Below are positions 22,541 through 33,628 of a stretch of DNA of 64,000 nucleotides, in pieces. The stretch's first letter is position 1. The number at the start of each line of letters is the position of its first letter. Under the pieces are notes generated by a model. That model saw only the letters and a program-made list of their open reading frames with translations. It ran no database searches and was not told where the DNA came from. The position numbers were made by a program, and so were the translations under genes. The DNA is from Ehretia macrophylla (lineage: Eukaryota > Streptophyta > Magnoliopsida > Boraginales > Ehretiaceae): positions 40,747,712 to 40,811,711 of the forward strand of contig CM075783.1 in NCBI GenBank assembly GCA_037974665.1, written 5' to 3'.

Positions 22541-23358
22541 GGGTAAAGTGCACCAGACCTCCCTGTACTTTAGCGAAAGTGCACAACACCCCCCCTATTC
22601 TTAAAAAACCCTTGAATTAATCCTTGTGGTTTTCCAAAAATGCACAACATTCCCATGCCGTTAAAAAATCTATTAAATTTAATGAAGAGTCTACTTCATA
22701 CGCGTTGAGTGAGATTTTTATTGATTTTTAACAAATTTATTCATTAAATAATTATAAAAACTGACAAATTACCCTTTTTTTTTTAAAAACAAAAAAAAAA
22801 TAATAAATAAAAAAAATCATCTTCCCTAACCCCAACCCCCAACCCTCCACCCCGTCACCCCCTACCCTACCTCATTCCCAGCCCGTTGCCCCTCTACCCC
22901 CTAGTCCGTCACCCCCCATCCCCACCCAGCACGTCATCCCCCATCCCACCTAGCCCATAACCTCCTACTCCTACTAACTTGTCACCCACACCCTCCTACT
23001 ACCCCCACTCCCACTCCCATTCCTACTTTGTTATGTGTGTCTGTATTTTTCTTTTTTTTTGTGTATATATATATATATGTGTGTGTGTGTATATATGTAT
23101 GCATGTATATATATATATATTTCTTTTTCTTTTATTTTTTTGGCCTAAACAAAAATGAAAAGGACAAAAGAGAGAAATAAAAAAAATTGAGGGTATTTAT
23201 GTCTTTTTCGCAAAATCTGTTAAATATAATGGATTTTTTAACTGAAAGGGAGTGTTGTGCACTTTCAAAAAATACAGGGATTAATTCAAGGATTTTTAAA
23301 CTATAAGGGGGTATTGTGTACTTTCGTTAAAGTACAAAGGGGTCTGGTGTACTTCACC
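22541..23358. mobile_element. Mutator-like non-autonomous element (818 bp)
   Basis: The left end GGGTAAAGTGCACCAGACC and the reverse complement of the right end (GGTGAAGTACACCAGACC) match. The match extends for over 100 bp, with shared 'cttgaattaatcc', 'aaagtgcacaaca' and 'gttaaaaaatc' blocks. A perfect 9-bp target duplication TTAGCAAAA (22532-22540, 23359-23367) is the MULE hallmark. The core holds a C-rich stretch (22820-23020) and a TG/TA microsatellite. No transposase is present. Confidence 0.85.
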
Positions 23359-23492
23359 TTAGCAAAAACTACCCCTTATCTTTTTAATCTTTTTTTCTCT
23401 TTCTTTATTTTTATGTATGAATTGTATTACAAGACTGTTGTGTTTCCAACACAAACAAATGTGAGGTGCACGACCAATTTTGGGACACAAAA

Positions 23493-25983
23493 TGTGACGC
23501 CCGAGATTTAGCCATGCATTTAATTACTGTTGCATCCTTTGTTTGCGCATCTCTTTCTATGCCTTATTAACTGTCTTCTTAAGTTACTATTCACTCCATT
23601 TTTTAAACTGCATTCTATTAGTTAATTAGCATTTTTATTAAATCATATTAATTGTTAAAGTAGTGGGAAAAATGTGCAATTGAGCTAGAGGTGTTAAGAG
23701 AGCTCGTTTAGAAAATGATTTTTGTAGTTCAATGAATAGTGTTACATAACATAACTTAGAGATTTAATTAGTTAGCTTCTACCTTACACTTTAGGCTCGT
23801 AATTAAGCTTTCAACGCGCATTTTAGGAGTCCACTTAAGCACCCAACATGACCCCACCTCAACACATACTCAATATATCATAACAAGAGCTCATTTGAAC
23901 ACAAAAACAAAAAAATTCAGCAAGTGAACAGTGCCAAACCTGACAGCCCTTCCCTTGCACATTTGGAGATTTTTGCTTCATCAAATCATCAATTCAAGCC
24001 AAGCCAAGCCTTGAGCAACTAGTGTAGGGTGTTTGCAAGCTTCCTAGGTGCTCCTACGCGCATTGGTGAGGGATTTCACGGCTTGTTTTTGCATTTCTAA
24101 ATAGTTGTCAATTTCTTGATTTGTTAAAAATGTGATCAAATGCCATTGTAAATGTTATCTATGCTATTATACCATGTATATGAATGCTAGAGAACATATT
24201 TGAGCCATCGTTTCGCAATTTAAACGGTTAGAATCGTTAGTTTGATTTTTAGGGTGAATAGTGACGTTTTTCTAGGGTTTTGCGTAATTGCTCGAATTAG
24301 CTTGATGTAATGCTTCTAATAGATGCCTTAGGTGATAGTGAAGGTAACCTAATAGCCCCGTGCACTTGCATTGTCCTTAAATCGCTTAAAATGGAAAATA
24401 GCCGACTTTAATTTGGGGCTTTCGGGGTTAATGCGAATCCGGGTGAATTCGGGCTTCAATTCTAGTATCCTTAGGCTACCTAGGTGCTATAGATGCCTTG
24501 ATATCCCTTGTTTGAAGCCCGGACAATGTAGGTGTAGTTTAAAGCCAAAAGAGGGAAATTGGGGCTTTCGGGGTAATCGCGGGCATTTGAATAAGTTAAA
24601 GGGTTAAGAGGGTACCTTGGGGGTTAGTTAGAAGGTTGGGAGAGTTTCCTTTGAAAATGAAATCATTAACTTTGGTTTGGAAGAGAAATAGTTCGAAAAA
24701 CAAAGGGGTTTAGGTGCAATTTAAGTTGTCTCACACTTCTAAACCCATGTCAGGACTTCTTGAGTGTTTATATGTGATTTTAAATTGATTTGGAGCTTTT
24801 GGTATGATTCTATGCTTATTTTGTATATGTTCATTTGTAAACTGCTTATTAGCTTCTATATTTGCTTCTATCCTAATTGCACCGAGGTCAACCTACTTTG
24901 TTGATCCTCATATGTGTTAATGCTTATATTATTGCTATTAACTTGCCATCGTTAAGTGCATTGCATAGTGGTTGCGCAACCATAGTGTCAGGGGCGGATG
25001 TGTTGAATATCGGCTGGGCGGCAGAGGGCTTGCCGGTGGATATTCAAACTCCGTGCCCTAGTCCCTCATTCGCCTGGTCCGGAGATTGCCAGGGGATGTT
25101 GGGTCGTAGGATTCGGGGTACATCCGGAGTACACCCACTGGAGTGATTGGGGTTATGCCGGCTTATCGTGATCGTGCTCGTGGTTCGTGGATCGTGATTG
25201 AAGACCAGTGAAGATTGGTGTATAGGGGATTGTTGAAATGTATCCTTTTAAATGTGTGGTTACTTATGTTATCATTGCTTCTTAAATTGTCTAAGTGATA
25301 TTGTTGTATAACTGTATTATCTGTTGCATTGCACGCCCCGGGACTATATCCCTCACTGGGCAACAGTGGTTGCTCATACCTCGCTAACATGTTTCAGGTG
25401 GCACAGTTGGTGGAGTTGCCTTAGCTGCTGTGTGATATTTGTCTGAGGTGGATGTGCTTTCTGGTTGCTATGTGAAGAATTTGTTGTCCTATGTATAATC
25501 TATTTTGGGGCCTTAAAGCTCATGTATGTATTTGAGTAATATGTAAGCTGGAAGTCTGATAATGTAGTAGCAGTGGTAATTCTATGGCTTGTAATAATTT
25601 ATATTTCTATTTCTAGTTGCTTTGCATGCTTGGGAGTGAATGGCTTAGTGTAGAATGTTTTATCTCTAAGTATGTTTAATGTTATCCTAGAATGGCATGG
25701 CTATTAGACTATATTATAAACAAGTTACTTGCATGCTTGTGTGGTTTTGGAACTGTTGTTTGCTTCAAGGCTCGGATGGCCTTGAATCTTTAAATATTTA
25801 GCCATGAAAAGTTTGTTTACCTTGTAGTTACCTTATTTGAGAGTTTATAGGTTTTTAGAATGTCCATAGTATAGGGGAAACTCTGTCCGTTTTTCTCTAA
25901 AATTTTGTGACCGGGTTTGGTATTGGGTTGAGAATAGCATGGTTATTAGAGCCTCCGGTCTCGTGAGGGATTGGGGCGTTACA
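23493..25983 (+). mobile_element. Solo LTR of the Tekay-type chromovirus family
   Basis: It starts TGTGACGCCCGAGATTTAGC and ends GGGGCGTTACA, with a perfect target duplication CAAAA (23488-23492, 25984-25988). It matches the LTRs at 44151-46619 and 51628-54098 (opposite strand) and the solo LTR at 61159-63654. Shared blocks include 'ccataatagtgtcaggggcg'-type sequence and 'tccggagattgccagggg'. It is 2491 bp with no internal region. Short ORFs inside it have no meaning. Confidence 0.9.
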
Positions 25984-25988
25984 CAAAA

Positions 25989-26892
25989 GCTGCTTGCAGT
26001 CATTATCAAACATCAGTAATGAGTTCTCTTTCAGTATAATATCCATGTAAGTCCACACCGTGTCCTACTTCAGAATGTTAGTTATCCTTTCATGATATCC
26101 CGTTTCACGTTCCACCTCGATTTTGTATGATATTTGTGTTCAATTTATAATGATTAAGCTTACTCACTGTCAATATGAATTTTAACATTTTAAACGAGTT
26201 GATTAAGTACGATGACCAGTAATTGAGCTTTGATCTTTACAGATGGTATAAGAGATAGCCTTCAAAAATGGCTATCATGCATACTCATAAGAGTATCAAT
26301 TGGTGGTCTTTTAGCATAGTCTATTTTAACTGCATTTATAGGTCTGAACTTTTTCGGATTTCATGCATAGGGAGAATTTCGTACATCATATTTTGTGTAG
26401 TCATTTTTTTCTGCTTCTCATTGACACTCAACTAAAACGAGTTCAAGAAATTACTGATTCTTGTTTATGTATTTGCATATCAGGTTGGAAATTTTGTGTT
26501 GCAGATAGCTTACCAAAATATGTAGCCCTACCTTCCAGACTATGAAGTATGAGTTCTTGATTCCTTAGTTCAAGAAGAAGATTAGTTCTTCTCATTCCAT
26601 TTGTTTCTTGTACTTCTAAACCACTTCTCTGGGTAATTGTAGGAAAAAGTTCTCATGTTTTATCAAAGTTACATATTAGAACATTATATATAATAAATAA
26701 TTCAATAAGTCAACACTGGCCGGGGCAGCGAAGCATAATTTTCATAAAGTTTGACAGTTATTAAATTATTATACTACTATAAAATTTAACGTGCAACTTT
26801 AACAAAAATTGAGGTTTTTTTTTGTACTTTACTTAGCCGCTCTCTTCCTTATCCCTCCTATAAAGAAGTCAAAAAGGTGAGGAAGTGCTCAG
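25989..26892. other. Intergenic or intronic sequence
   Basis: Several exon-like snippets occur after AG acceptors (near 26244 and 26493), but none gives a recognisable peptide of useful length. It may be intron of the fragment that follows. Confidence 0.3.
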
Positions 26893-27051
26893 AAGAATGA
26901 AGATGATACCCTTTGAGGAGCTGAATATCTTCAAGATAGCAATGTTGTATCCTCTTCTATGGATTTGGATGTTCCATCTAGGAGTGTTGTGCTTCAGACA
27001 TGCATTGTTACTTCCTTCTTGATTGGTGCTTTAGGTGTTATAATTCGTCAG
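26893..27051 (+). pseudogene. Membrane-protein exon fragment (CAAX-protease-like?)
   Basis: An exon-like block after 'gtgctcag' ends at a GT donor (27052). It encodes AEYLQDSNVVSSSMDLDVPS followed by a hydrophobic stretch with TCIVTSFLIGALGVIIRQ, probably a membrane helix. The sequence recalls the first transmembrane region of plant chloroplast CAAX/Abi-type membrane proteases (SCO4-like). That is from memory and weak. An in-frame TGA sits 9 codons into the exon. No other exons were found nearby, because the region downstream is occupied by repeats. Confidence 0.35.
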
Positions 27052-27228
27052 GTATATTTTCTTTGCTAGAGATCATAAGCTAGTTTCTGCTTTTGCATCA
27101 TTAAATCAGGCTAAGAATTCGTGCTTGCAAACGAGATGTGTGTTGTAGGTAGAATAACTCTCTTGATAAAATATCAGCTAGTCCCAAAATAGTTTACTCG
27201 GATTATTACTTAAGCCCAATGGCAGACT

Positions 27229-28037
27229 GTTATGCCCCGAACCCAAAATTTCAGGCCCACAAACGTGACTATTATTTTTTTTGCACAATCAGCAAAGAGA
27301 TTTTCATTGCAACATAGCAAAGTACAATGGGAGTGTATTTGATCCCTGGTCAAACTACCAAAAAGTCATTCACAAAAGAATGAAGTCATCAATCTTCCAA
27401 GCTTTACATATATTGATGCTAATTCTTATATGTCTAACTTTCATTTTGGTAAAAAAAATTGCACTAATATTTGAAATCATTCTATTCAACACTTGATCCT
27501 CGGACCTGGCAGTGTTGTTGTGCAATCTGAGATTCCTCTCCTGCCAGATTTGATAACAAGAGCACAAAAAGTTGTTTTAATGATCAGAGCCTGCAAGTGT
27601 GACTATTGTTGTAGCCATAAAAAATAACTATTTGAGCCTCTTTTCTACTGGTCTAAAATAGTTAACCCAAGTTATTCCTTATACTCACAACATCTACTTA
27701 TGAGCTACACAATCACGCTATATTCCATTGATATGAGATATTACACACATCTCCCTTTAATGACCTAGAGTCCTCGTCAGGGGCACACATACCCAGGACC
27801 AACCAAGTGGTGTAGAATTCTAGAGGTGGCTCCTATGGGTTCAAGAGGTGGCTCTCACCAACCTTTTAAGCGTAATACTTTGCCTGGCATAGCACTTAGC
27901 TTCTGCGAATCCAAAATCCAAAATCCAAAATCCCGAACCCACAAGCACGACTAGTGTTTTAGACATAAGAAACAACTATTTGGGCCTCTTTTCTATTAGC
28001 CCTCTGTCACGCCCCAAGCGTAGACTCCCAGGCCTAC
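27229..28037 (+). repeat. Dispersed direct repeats around the LINE and gag element
   Basis: The phrases '(c)acaagnnnGACTAnTGTT', 'gacataagaaacaactattt' and 'gggcctcttttctattagcc' occur near 27599-27660, again near 27940-28015, and a third time at 32265-32300 beyond the gag element. 'gccccgaaccc' and 'gtcacgcccc' precede units. These look like pieces of one older repeat of several hundred bp, broken by a LINE and by the gag element. Family unknown. Confidence 0.55.
27274..27598 (-). mobile_element. 5'-truncated LINE tail
   Basis: The minus strand encodes YQIWQERNLRLHNNTARSED and then a short C-terminal tail typical of plant LINE ORF2. A short T-run on the plus strand marks the poly(A). The flanks share GTGACTATT (27265-27273, 27599-27607), a plausible 9-bp target duplication, and a longer diverged match may extend it upstream. 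It is only 325 bp and dead on arrival. Confidence 0.7.
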
Positions 28038-28844
28038 TGATGAGGACATCAAGGCTGGTTTTACTCATCCAAGTTGATCTACAAGAAAGCCAAGAACCAG
28101 CCATACACGTCCACATTCATTGAACCATTTAGGTGTCCACATTCAATGAACATTTTGGGCATTTTTAGAGCAAAGAATCAAGTCAAGATTCTATTTTCAA
28201 GATTCAAGAACTTCAAGATTCTTTAAGAAGTTTCAAAAAGATTTGGTCAAGATTTGATTTCTTTGTAATTCTATCTTAGTTTTAGTTTTAGTTTAATTTG
28301 AATTCTAGTTTTTTCTCTAAAATCCCTATGGACGAAAATTAGGTGTTCACACTAAGGAGAAGTCTTTCTTGGGCTACAAGTATGCTTCCTTTTTAGTTAC
28401 TATTTATGTTACTATTCATTAGAATAGTTAATATGAGTCTTTTTTGGGCTCCAAGTCTACTTCTTTGACCTAGTTACTATTCACATTTTTCCTACTTGGG
28501 CTAGGGTTTAGGAGTCTTTTTTCAAGCAGGATACTTATTTGTTATTGCCTATATAGGCTGTTTTTTGTGATAATAAAGTAAGACAATTTTGATTCATAAA
28601 ATTTGTGAGATTATTCTCCTTTGAGTTCTTCAAGAAACTCTTGAACTTATCAAGATAATTCTTGTGGCGTTCAACCTTGACTTATCAAACGATTTCTCCA
28701 TCCTCGTTTGTGGCGTCCTCAACTATACCAAGGTTCTAGCTTTGCTAAGCATAGGGTCGTGGTTCCATCCATTCCTAAAAGGTCTTGGGGTTGTTTGCCA
28801 TATTTGGTGTTGGGTAGCGTTGTATGTTGGCGTGGTTCGTATCA
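28038..28844 (+). repeat. 5' LTR of the gag-protease element
   Basis: It starts TGATGAGGACATCAAGGC and ends TGGTTCGTATCA. 'ctatatagg' near 28548 and 'aataaa' near 28570 could be promoter and poly(A) signals. The copy at 31459-32264 is nearly the same, with scattered substitutions and a few short indels (one about 18 bp near 28412). Confidence 0.88.
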
Positions 28845-28859
28845 GTTGGTAATCAGAGC
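28845..28859 (+). promoter_or_regulatory. Primer binding site (tRNA-iMet type)
   Basis: GTTGGTAATCAGAGC lies directly after the LTR. The usual plant form is TGGTATCAGAGC. One extra A is inserted here, which would weaken primer pairing. Confidence 0.7.
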
Positions 28860-29720
28860 TTAGGTTTATCAGGTTTGCCTATCATTTTCTTATTTTTCTT
28901 GGTCAATTCATGTGTCTTGTTTTAGGTCTTAGATTTCTTTTGTCGTTCTTGATTGTGTCTTGCTTCCAATTCATTTTCTTGGTTGTGTCTTGATTCCATT
29001 CTTGCTCTTTAATTTCGTGTCTTGAGTCTTGTTTTCCGTTTCTTGAGTCATGTTTTTCAATTCCGTTTCTTGCTTTCAATTGGCCAAACCCTAGAAACAT
29101 GAACTAGGGTTTCTTGTGCTTCTAAATTTGAATTCTTGTGACTTGCTTATTGTGTTTTGTTTCTAGAAAAGAAAAAAACAGAAAAGAAAAGTCAAGAAAA
29201 GAAAGAAAAACAAACAAAAACGAAACAAAAAAAAAGATAGTGAAGGTCTGAAAAAAAAAATTTTGTTGAATCAGCCTTCAAGACCAAACTTTTCTGAAGA
29301 GAAACGACGTTCTGAGCATAACTCAATGTTATATAGTGAGCACGACGCTCTTTTGGCCAAATTCCATCGTTTACTAGGTGTTTTTGACGTTTTGTGTGTT
29401 TTCGCATAGATTTTCTTTAACTTTTCAATTCACCCTAGGTTTTTTTTTCCTTCTTTGTTTTAATTCTTGGTTCTAATCTTGTTCCCCACGTCATAGAGGA
29501 CTGTTTGCAAAAAAAAAAACTTCAAAATTCAAAAAAAAATGAAAATTCAGATTTCGTGACAGAATTGTTACGTTACTTTGGTTCCTTTCTTGATATTCTT
29601 GGTTAGTTTCTAGGGAACTTGAAGGAGAATACGAGAGGAAAAAGGCAGAGTGCATGAGATTAATAGAAGGTAAAAGCCAAATTGAGTTGAGTGAAACACG
29701 TAAGAGAGTGAAATTTAATC

Positions 29721-30542
29721 ATGTCTCAAAACCAAGCGGACAACACCAACGAAGGAGGTCAACAAGCTATTGCTCCAAATTTACAGATACAAGCTTTGAT
29801 AGGAGAGATGAGACGAATGATGAGAGCTGAATTTGAACAAATACATGAGAGGCTTGAACAAATATATAAGGTCAAGCCTGAGTCCAAACAATCTACCAAC
29901 GCCACGACCTCCCAAGGTAAATCAGCTTCTACTACGACTCGATCTAGTGAGATTAGATGTTTTAAATGTCAGGGATGGGGACACATAGCAAGCCAATGCC
30001 CAAACAAGAAAGCATTGGTAGTGTTGGAGAGTGATGAGATTGAGTCCGAAGACGAAATACATTTTGATGACCTGCCCATACTAGAGGACATCATAGAGGG
30101 AGAAGAAGAATTTGGGGCAGATCATGGGGAGATACTTGGACTAGTGGCACGACGAGCCTTAAGTTTGGAAGCTAAAGAAGAAGAAGAAGTAGTGCAACAT
30201 GAGAACATCTTTCATACTCGTTGCCACGTGAAAGATAAGGTATGTAGTGTTATTATTGATGGTGGTAGTTGTATTAACGTTGTTAGTGCTTCAATGGTTG
30301 ATAAGCTAGGACTCATAACAATTAAGCATCCACGTCCATACAAGCTGCAATGGTTGAATGATTGTGGTGAGGTAAAAGTTACAAAACAGGTTGTGGTGTC
30401 ATTTCGCATTGGAAAATATGAGGATGAAGTATTGTGCGATGTGGTACCTATGCATGCTGGACATCTTCTCTTAGGAAGACCATGGCAATTTGATCGACGT
30501 GTGCAGCATGATGGTTTCACCAACGCACTCATTCATGTTTAA
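29721..30542 (+). CDS. Gag C-terminus plus aspartic protease of the Ty3 element
   Basis: The open frame is 273 codons from an ATG 29 bases after a purine-rich leader. Residues 1-55 are a coiled, charged N-terminus (IGEMRRMMRAEFEQIHERLE). Residue ~80 onward holds the CCHC zinc knuckle CFKCQGWGHIASQC, followed by an acidic linker. The protease is at about 170-265, with IIDGGSCINVV (DSG altered to DGG) and HLLLGRPWQFDRR. The long capsid domain that normally lies between the coil and the knuckle is absent. So are all downstream enzymes. The altered catalytic motif makes protease activity doubtful. The frame ends where the sequence enters a tandem duplication, so it is a truncated polyprotein that could still be translated. 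Confidence 0.8.
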   Translation: MSQNQADNTNEGGQQAIAPNLQIQALIGEMRRMMRAEFEQIHERLEQIYKVKPESKQSTNATTSQGKSASTTTRSSEIRCFKCQGWGHIASQCPNKKALVVLESDEIESEDEIHFDDLPILEDIIEGEEEFGADHGEILGLVARRALSLEAKEEEEVVQHENIFHTRCHVKDKVCSVIIDGGSCINVVSASMVDKLGLITIKHPRPYKLQWLNDCGEVKVTKQVVVSFRIGKYEDEVLCDVVPMHAGHLLLGRPWQFDRRVQHDGFTNALIHV

Positions 30543-31143
30543 TCAACGGACAATTACTCTAGTTCCAATGACCCTAAAACAAGTTTATGAGGATCAAGTT
30601 AGGTTGTAAAAATTGAGTGATCAAAAGAACTTGAGTGAACAAAAGAAATTGAGTGGACAAAAGAATTTGAGTGATCAAAAGAATTTGAGAGAGCAAAAGA
30701 ATGAGAGTGAAAAGAAAAAGAGTAAGGCCTATTCGTGCTGCAATGGTTGAATGATTGTGGTGAGGTAAGAGTTACAAAACAGGTTGTGGTGCCATTTCGC
30801 ATTGAAAAATATAAGGATGAAGTATTGTGCGATGTGGTAACTATGCATGCTGGACATCTACTCTTAGGAAGACCATGGCAATTTGATCGACGTGTGCAGT
30901 ATGATGGTTTTACCAACAAGTACTCATTCATGTTCAATCAACAGACAATCAATCTAGCTCCAATGACCCCAAAACAAGTTTATGAGGATCAAGTTAGGTT
31001 GCAAAAATTGAGTGATCAAAAGGACTTGAGTAAACAAAAGAAATTGAATGATCAAAAGAACTTGAGTGGACAAAAGAATATGAGTGATCAAAAGAATTTG
31101 AGAGAGTAAAAGAATGAGAGTGAAAAAGAAAAAGAGCAAGGCC
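30344..31143 (+). repeat. About 393-bp tandem duplication of the protease end
   Basis: The block beginning 'gctgcaatggttgaatgatt' at 30344 recurs at 30737, and both end in 'atgagagtgaaa' runs (30701 and 31114). The second copy carries a reading frame (30735-31109) with GRPWQFDRRVQYDGFTN. It encodes a second partial protease C-terminus and tail. The copies differ by substitutions and by one extra 18-bp unit. Confidence 0.88.
30613..31115 (+). repeat. 18-bp coding minisatellite (LSDQKN repeats)
   Basis: Units of the type TTGAGTGATCAAAAGAAT occur five times at 30613-30702 and six times at 31008-31115. They encode the hexapeptide LS(D/G/E)QKN. The array is hydrophilic and lysine-rich. It sits just after the protease in each half of the larger duplication. 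Confidence 0.88.
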
Positions 31144-31458
31144 GAATCTGAAAAGGTAGTAAGGAGAGAGAAGAATTCAGCCAATGAGGTAAAAACAGAG
31201 GGAAAACAAAGAAATTTTTATGCAAAAACAAGTGAGGTTAAGAGAGCTTTGATCTTAGAGCGGCCGATGATTGTACTTATGTACAAGGAGGTTTTTTTAA
31301 ACACTAACCAACTTGACTCTACATTGCCTAGTGTTGTTGTTTATCTCTTGCAGGATATTGAGGATGTGATTCCCGATGATATACCACATGGTCTACCACC
31401 TAGGCTGGTCTTTGAACTCGGAGGATTTGAGGACAAATCCTTCTCAAGAGGGGGGGAA
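31144..31458 (+). pseudogene. Pol remnant with the enzyme region deleted
   Basis: The frame reads a lysine/glutamate-rich stretch and VVVYLLQDIEDVIPDDIPHG, then LPP. That is the linker that normally leads into reverse transcriptase. It then jumps directly to sequence that in full elements ends the polyprotein just before the purine tract ('ttgaggacaaatccttctca'). The deletion joint is near 31405. The purine tract AAGAGGGGGGGAA occupies about 31446-31458. Confidence 0.78.
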
Positions 31459-32264
31459 TGATAAGGACATCAAAGCTGATTTTACTCATCCAAGTTGATC
31501 CACAAGAAAGCCAAGAACCAGCCATACACGTCCACATTCATTGAACCATTTAGGCATCCACATTCAATGAACCATTTTGGGCATTTTTAGAGCAAAGAAT
31601 CAAATCAATATTATATTTTCAAGATTCAAGAACTTCAAGATTCTTCAAGAAGTTTCAAGAAGATTTGAAGATTTGGTCAAGATTTGATTTTTTTGTAATT
31701 CTATCTTAGTTTTAGTTTTAGTTTAATTTGAATTCTAGTTTATTATCTAGAATCCCCTATGGACGAAAATCAGGTGTTCACACTAAGGAGAAGTCTTTCT
31801 TGGGCTGCAAGTTTGCTTCCTTTTTAGTTACTATTTATGTGAATAGTTAATAGGAGTCTTTCTTGGGCTCCAAGTCTACTTCTTTGACCTAATTACTATT
31901 CATATTTTTCCTACTTGGGCTAGGGTTTAGGAGTCCTTTTCCAAGTAGGATACTTATTTGTTATTACCTATATAAGGCTGTTTTTTGTGATAATAAAGTA
32001 AGACGATTTTGATTCATAAAATTTGTGATATTATTCTCTTTTGAGTTCTTTAAGAAACTCTCGAACTTATCAAGATAATTCTTATGACGTTCAACCTTGA
32101 TTTATCAAACGAGTTCTCCATCCTCGTTTGTGGCGTCCTCAATTATACCAAGGTTCTAGCTTTGCTAAGCATAGGTTCGTGGTTCCATCCATTCCTGAAA
32201 GGTCTTGGGGTTGTTTGTCATATTTGGTGTTGGGTCGCATCGCATGTTGGCATGGTTCGTATCA
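31459..32264 (+). repeat. 3' LTR of the gag-protease element
   Basis: It starts TGATAAGGACATCAAAGC right after the purine tract and ends TGGTTCGTATCA, the same as the 5' copy. Confidence 0.88.
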
Positions 32265-32422
32265 TCTACAAGTGCGATTAGTGTTATATGCATAAGAAAT
32301 AACTATTTGAACTTTTTTTTACTGGCTCAAAATGGTTAACCAAGTTATACTTTATACTGACAATACTCATTTATAAATCACACAATCACACTATATTTCA
32401 TCGATTTAGGATATTATACAGA

Positions 32423-32532
32423 CATTACAAAAAATTAAAATTATATTCGGACATGTTTGACTACAAAAAAATGAAAATTGTTGTCGGACATATCTAACTA
32501 CAAAAAAAAAATTAGAAATTATAATCGGACAT
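32423..32532. repeat. Three tandem units of about 37 bp
   Basis: Units built as CTACAAAAAAA, A-rich filler, and TCGGACAT recur at 32423, 32461 and 32498. CTACAAAAA plus this filler resembles CACTA subterminal sequence, but no matching ends were found. Confidence 0.55.
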
Positions 32533-32568
32533 AAAAAGGGAAAACTGATTCCGAATGAAAATTTTTAA

Positions 32569-33362
32569 GGTAGTGATTGGTATGTGGGAATGAGTTAGGA
32601 TTCCCAGTCCTATTTTAATTCTCATGTTTGGTATGATGGAATGAAGTTTGGAATGTCATTCCCAAGGGAATTCCATTCCTACATACATGTAAATAGTCAT
32701 TCCAGATCAAATACATGAGAATCACACATTCCCATGTGTTTGAGAATAACCTTTACTACTATACACTTAATAATTATTATAAAAATTATAATTATTATTA
32801 TTATGAAAATTATAATGAAAATAAAAATTATAATAATAACAAAAATAAAAAATAATAATAATAATAATAAATAATAATAATAATAATAAAAATAATTATT
32901 AAAAAAATAATATTATTATTAAAAAAATAAAAATAAAAATAATAAAAATAAACATGATAATAATAATAATAATAAATAAAATAATAATAAAAACAAAATT
33001 AAAAAATAATAATAGTGATTAAAATAATAATATTAAAAAATACACATAATAATAATAAAATAAAATAATAATGATAAAAATAAAAGTAAAAAAAAAAATA
33101 ATAATGATAAAAATAAAAACGAAAATAAAAATAATTATAATACCAATTTATTATTATTAATAATAATAATAATAATAATAATAATTGTTGTAGTTATTAT
33201 TATTGTTATTTTTATTTTTATTTTTATTTTGTTATTAATAATAATAATTATTTTTTTATTTTTATTATTTTTTATTATTATTATTTATTGTTGTTATTGT
33301 TGTTGTTGTTATTATTATTTATTACTTTTATTTTGTTATTATTATTGTTGTTGTTGTTGTTG

Positions 33363-33394
<32 letters not shown>

Positions 33395-33625
33395 TATGTT
33401 TATATTGTTTACGGTTATGTTTATATTTATTCTTATTTTTAATACTATAATAATAAAAGTGCAATTCAGTCATATTATACAAGTAATTCACATTATTATT
33501 CTTAATTCCTAGAGCATACTAAACATGTCATTCTTATTTTCAAGTTCATTTCATTCCCAATTTTATTTCATTCCTTGATTCATTCTATTTCTGTCCAAAT
33601 CTATTTCAATGAACCAATCGCTACC
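32569..33625. mobile_element. PIF/Harbinger-like (Tourist-type) MITE
   Basis: The left end GGTAGTGATTGGT and the reverse complement of the right end (GGTAGCGATTGGT) match at 12 of 13 bases. The flanking TAA on each side (32566-32568, 33626-33628) is the 3-bp TWA target duplication of this superfamily. 'ggaatg'/'cattcc' motifs recur inside both arms. The core is almost wholly AAT/ATT triplets. No transposase is present. Confidence 0.75.
32760..33415. repeat. Mirror AAT then ATT triplet arrays
   Basis: About 400 bp of mostly AAT/AAAT units is followed after 33150 by ATT/GTT units. The two halves are therefore roughly inverted and could pair. ORFs over it are poly-Leu/Tyr/Cys artefacts. Confidence 0.85.
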
Positions 33626-33628
33626 TAA

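Larger units (their letters stand above)
28038..32264 (+). mobile_element. Ty3-type LTR element keeping gag tail and protease only
   Basis: Two LTRs of 807 and 806 bp, a tRNA-iMet-like primer site and a purine tract bracket an internal region of about 2.6 kb. It encodes only the end of gag (zinc knuckle) and the protease. The whole RT, RNase H and integrase region is missing. The 4-5 bp flanks CCTAC/TCTAC match except for one base. The LTRs look similar to each other, so the insertion is comparatively young or the copy is well kept. Replication would depend on proteins from an intact relative. Confidence 0.88.

Noticed and set aside
24371..25146. ORFs in the solo LTR at 23493-25983
   Set aside because: They lie inside an LTR and recur only partly in its other copies, with no domain. 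Treated as chance ORFs.
32760..33415. Possible CRISPR-like or satellite array
   Set aside because: Triplet microsatellite with no spacers. CRISPR is not expected in a plant nucleus.
33229..33512. Two ORFs of Leu/Tyr/Cys runs
   Set aside because: They are translations of ATT/GTT triplet arrays in different frames.
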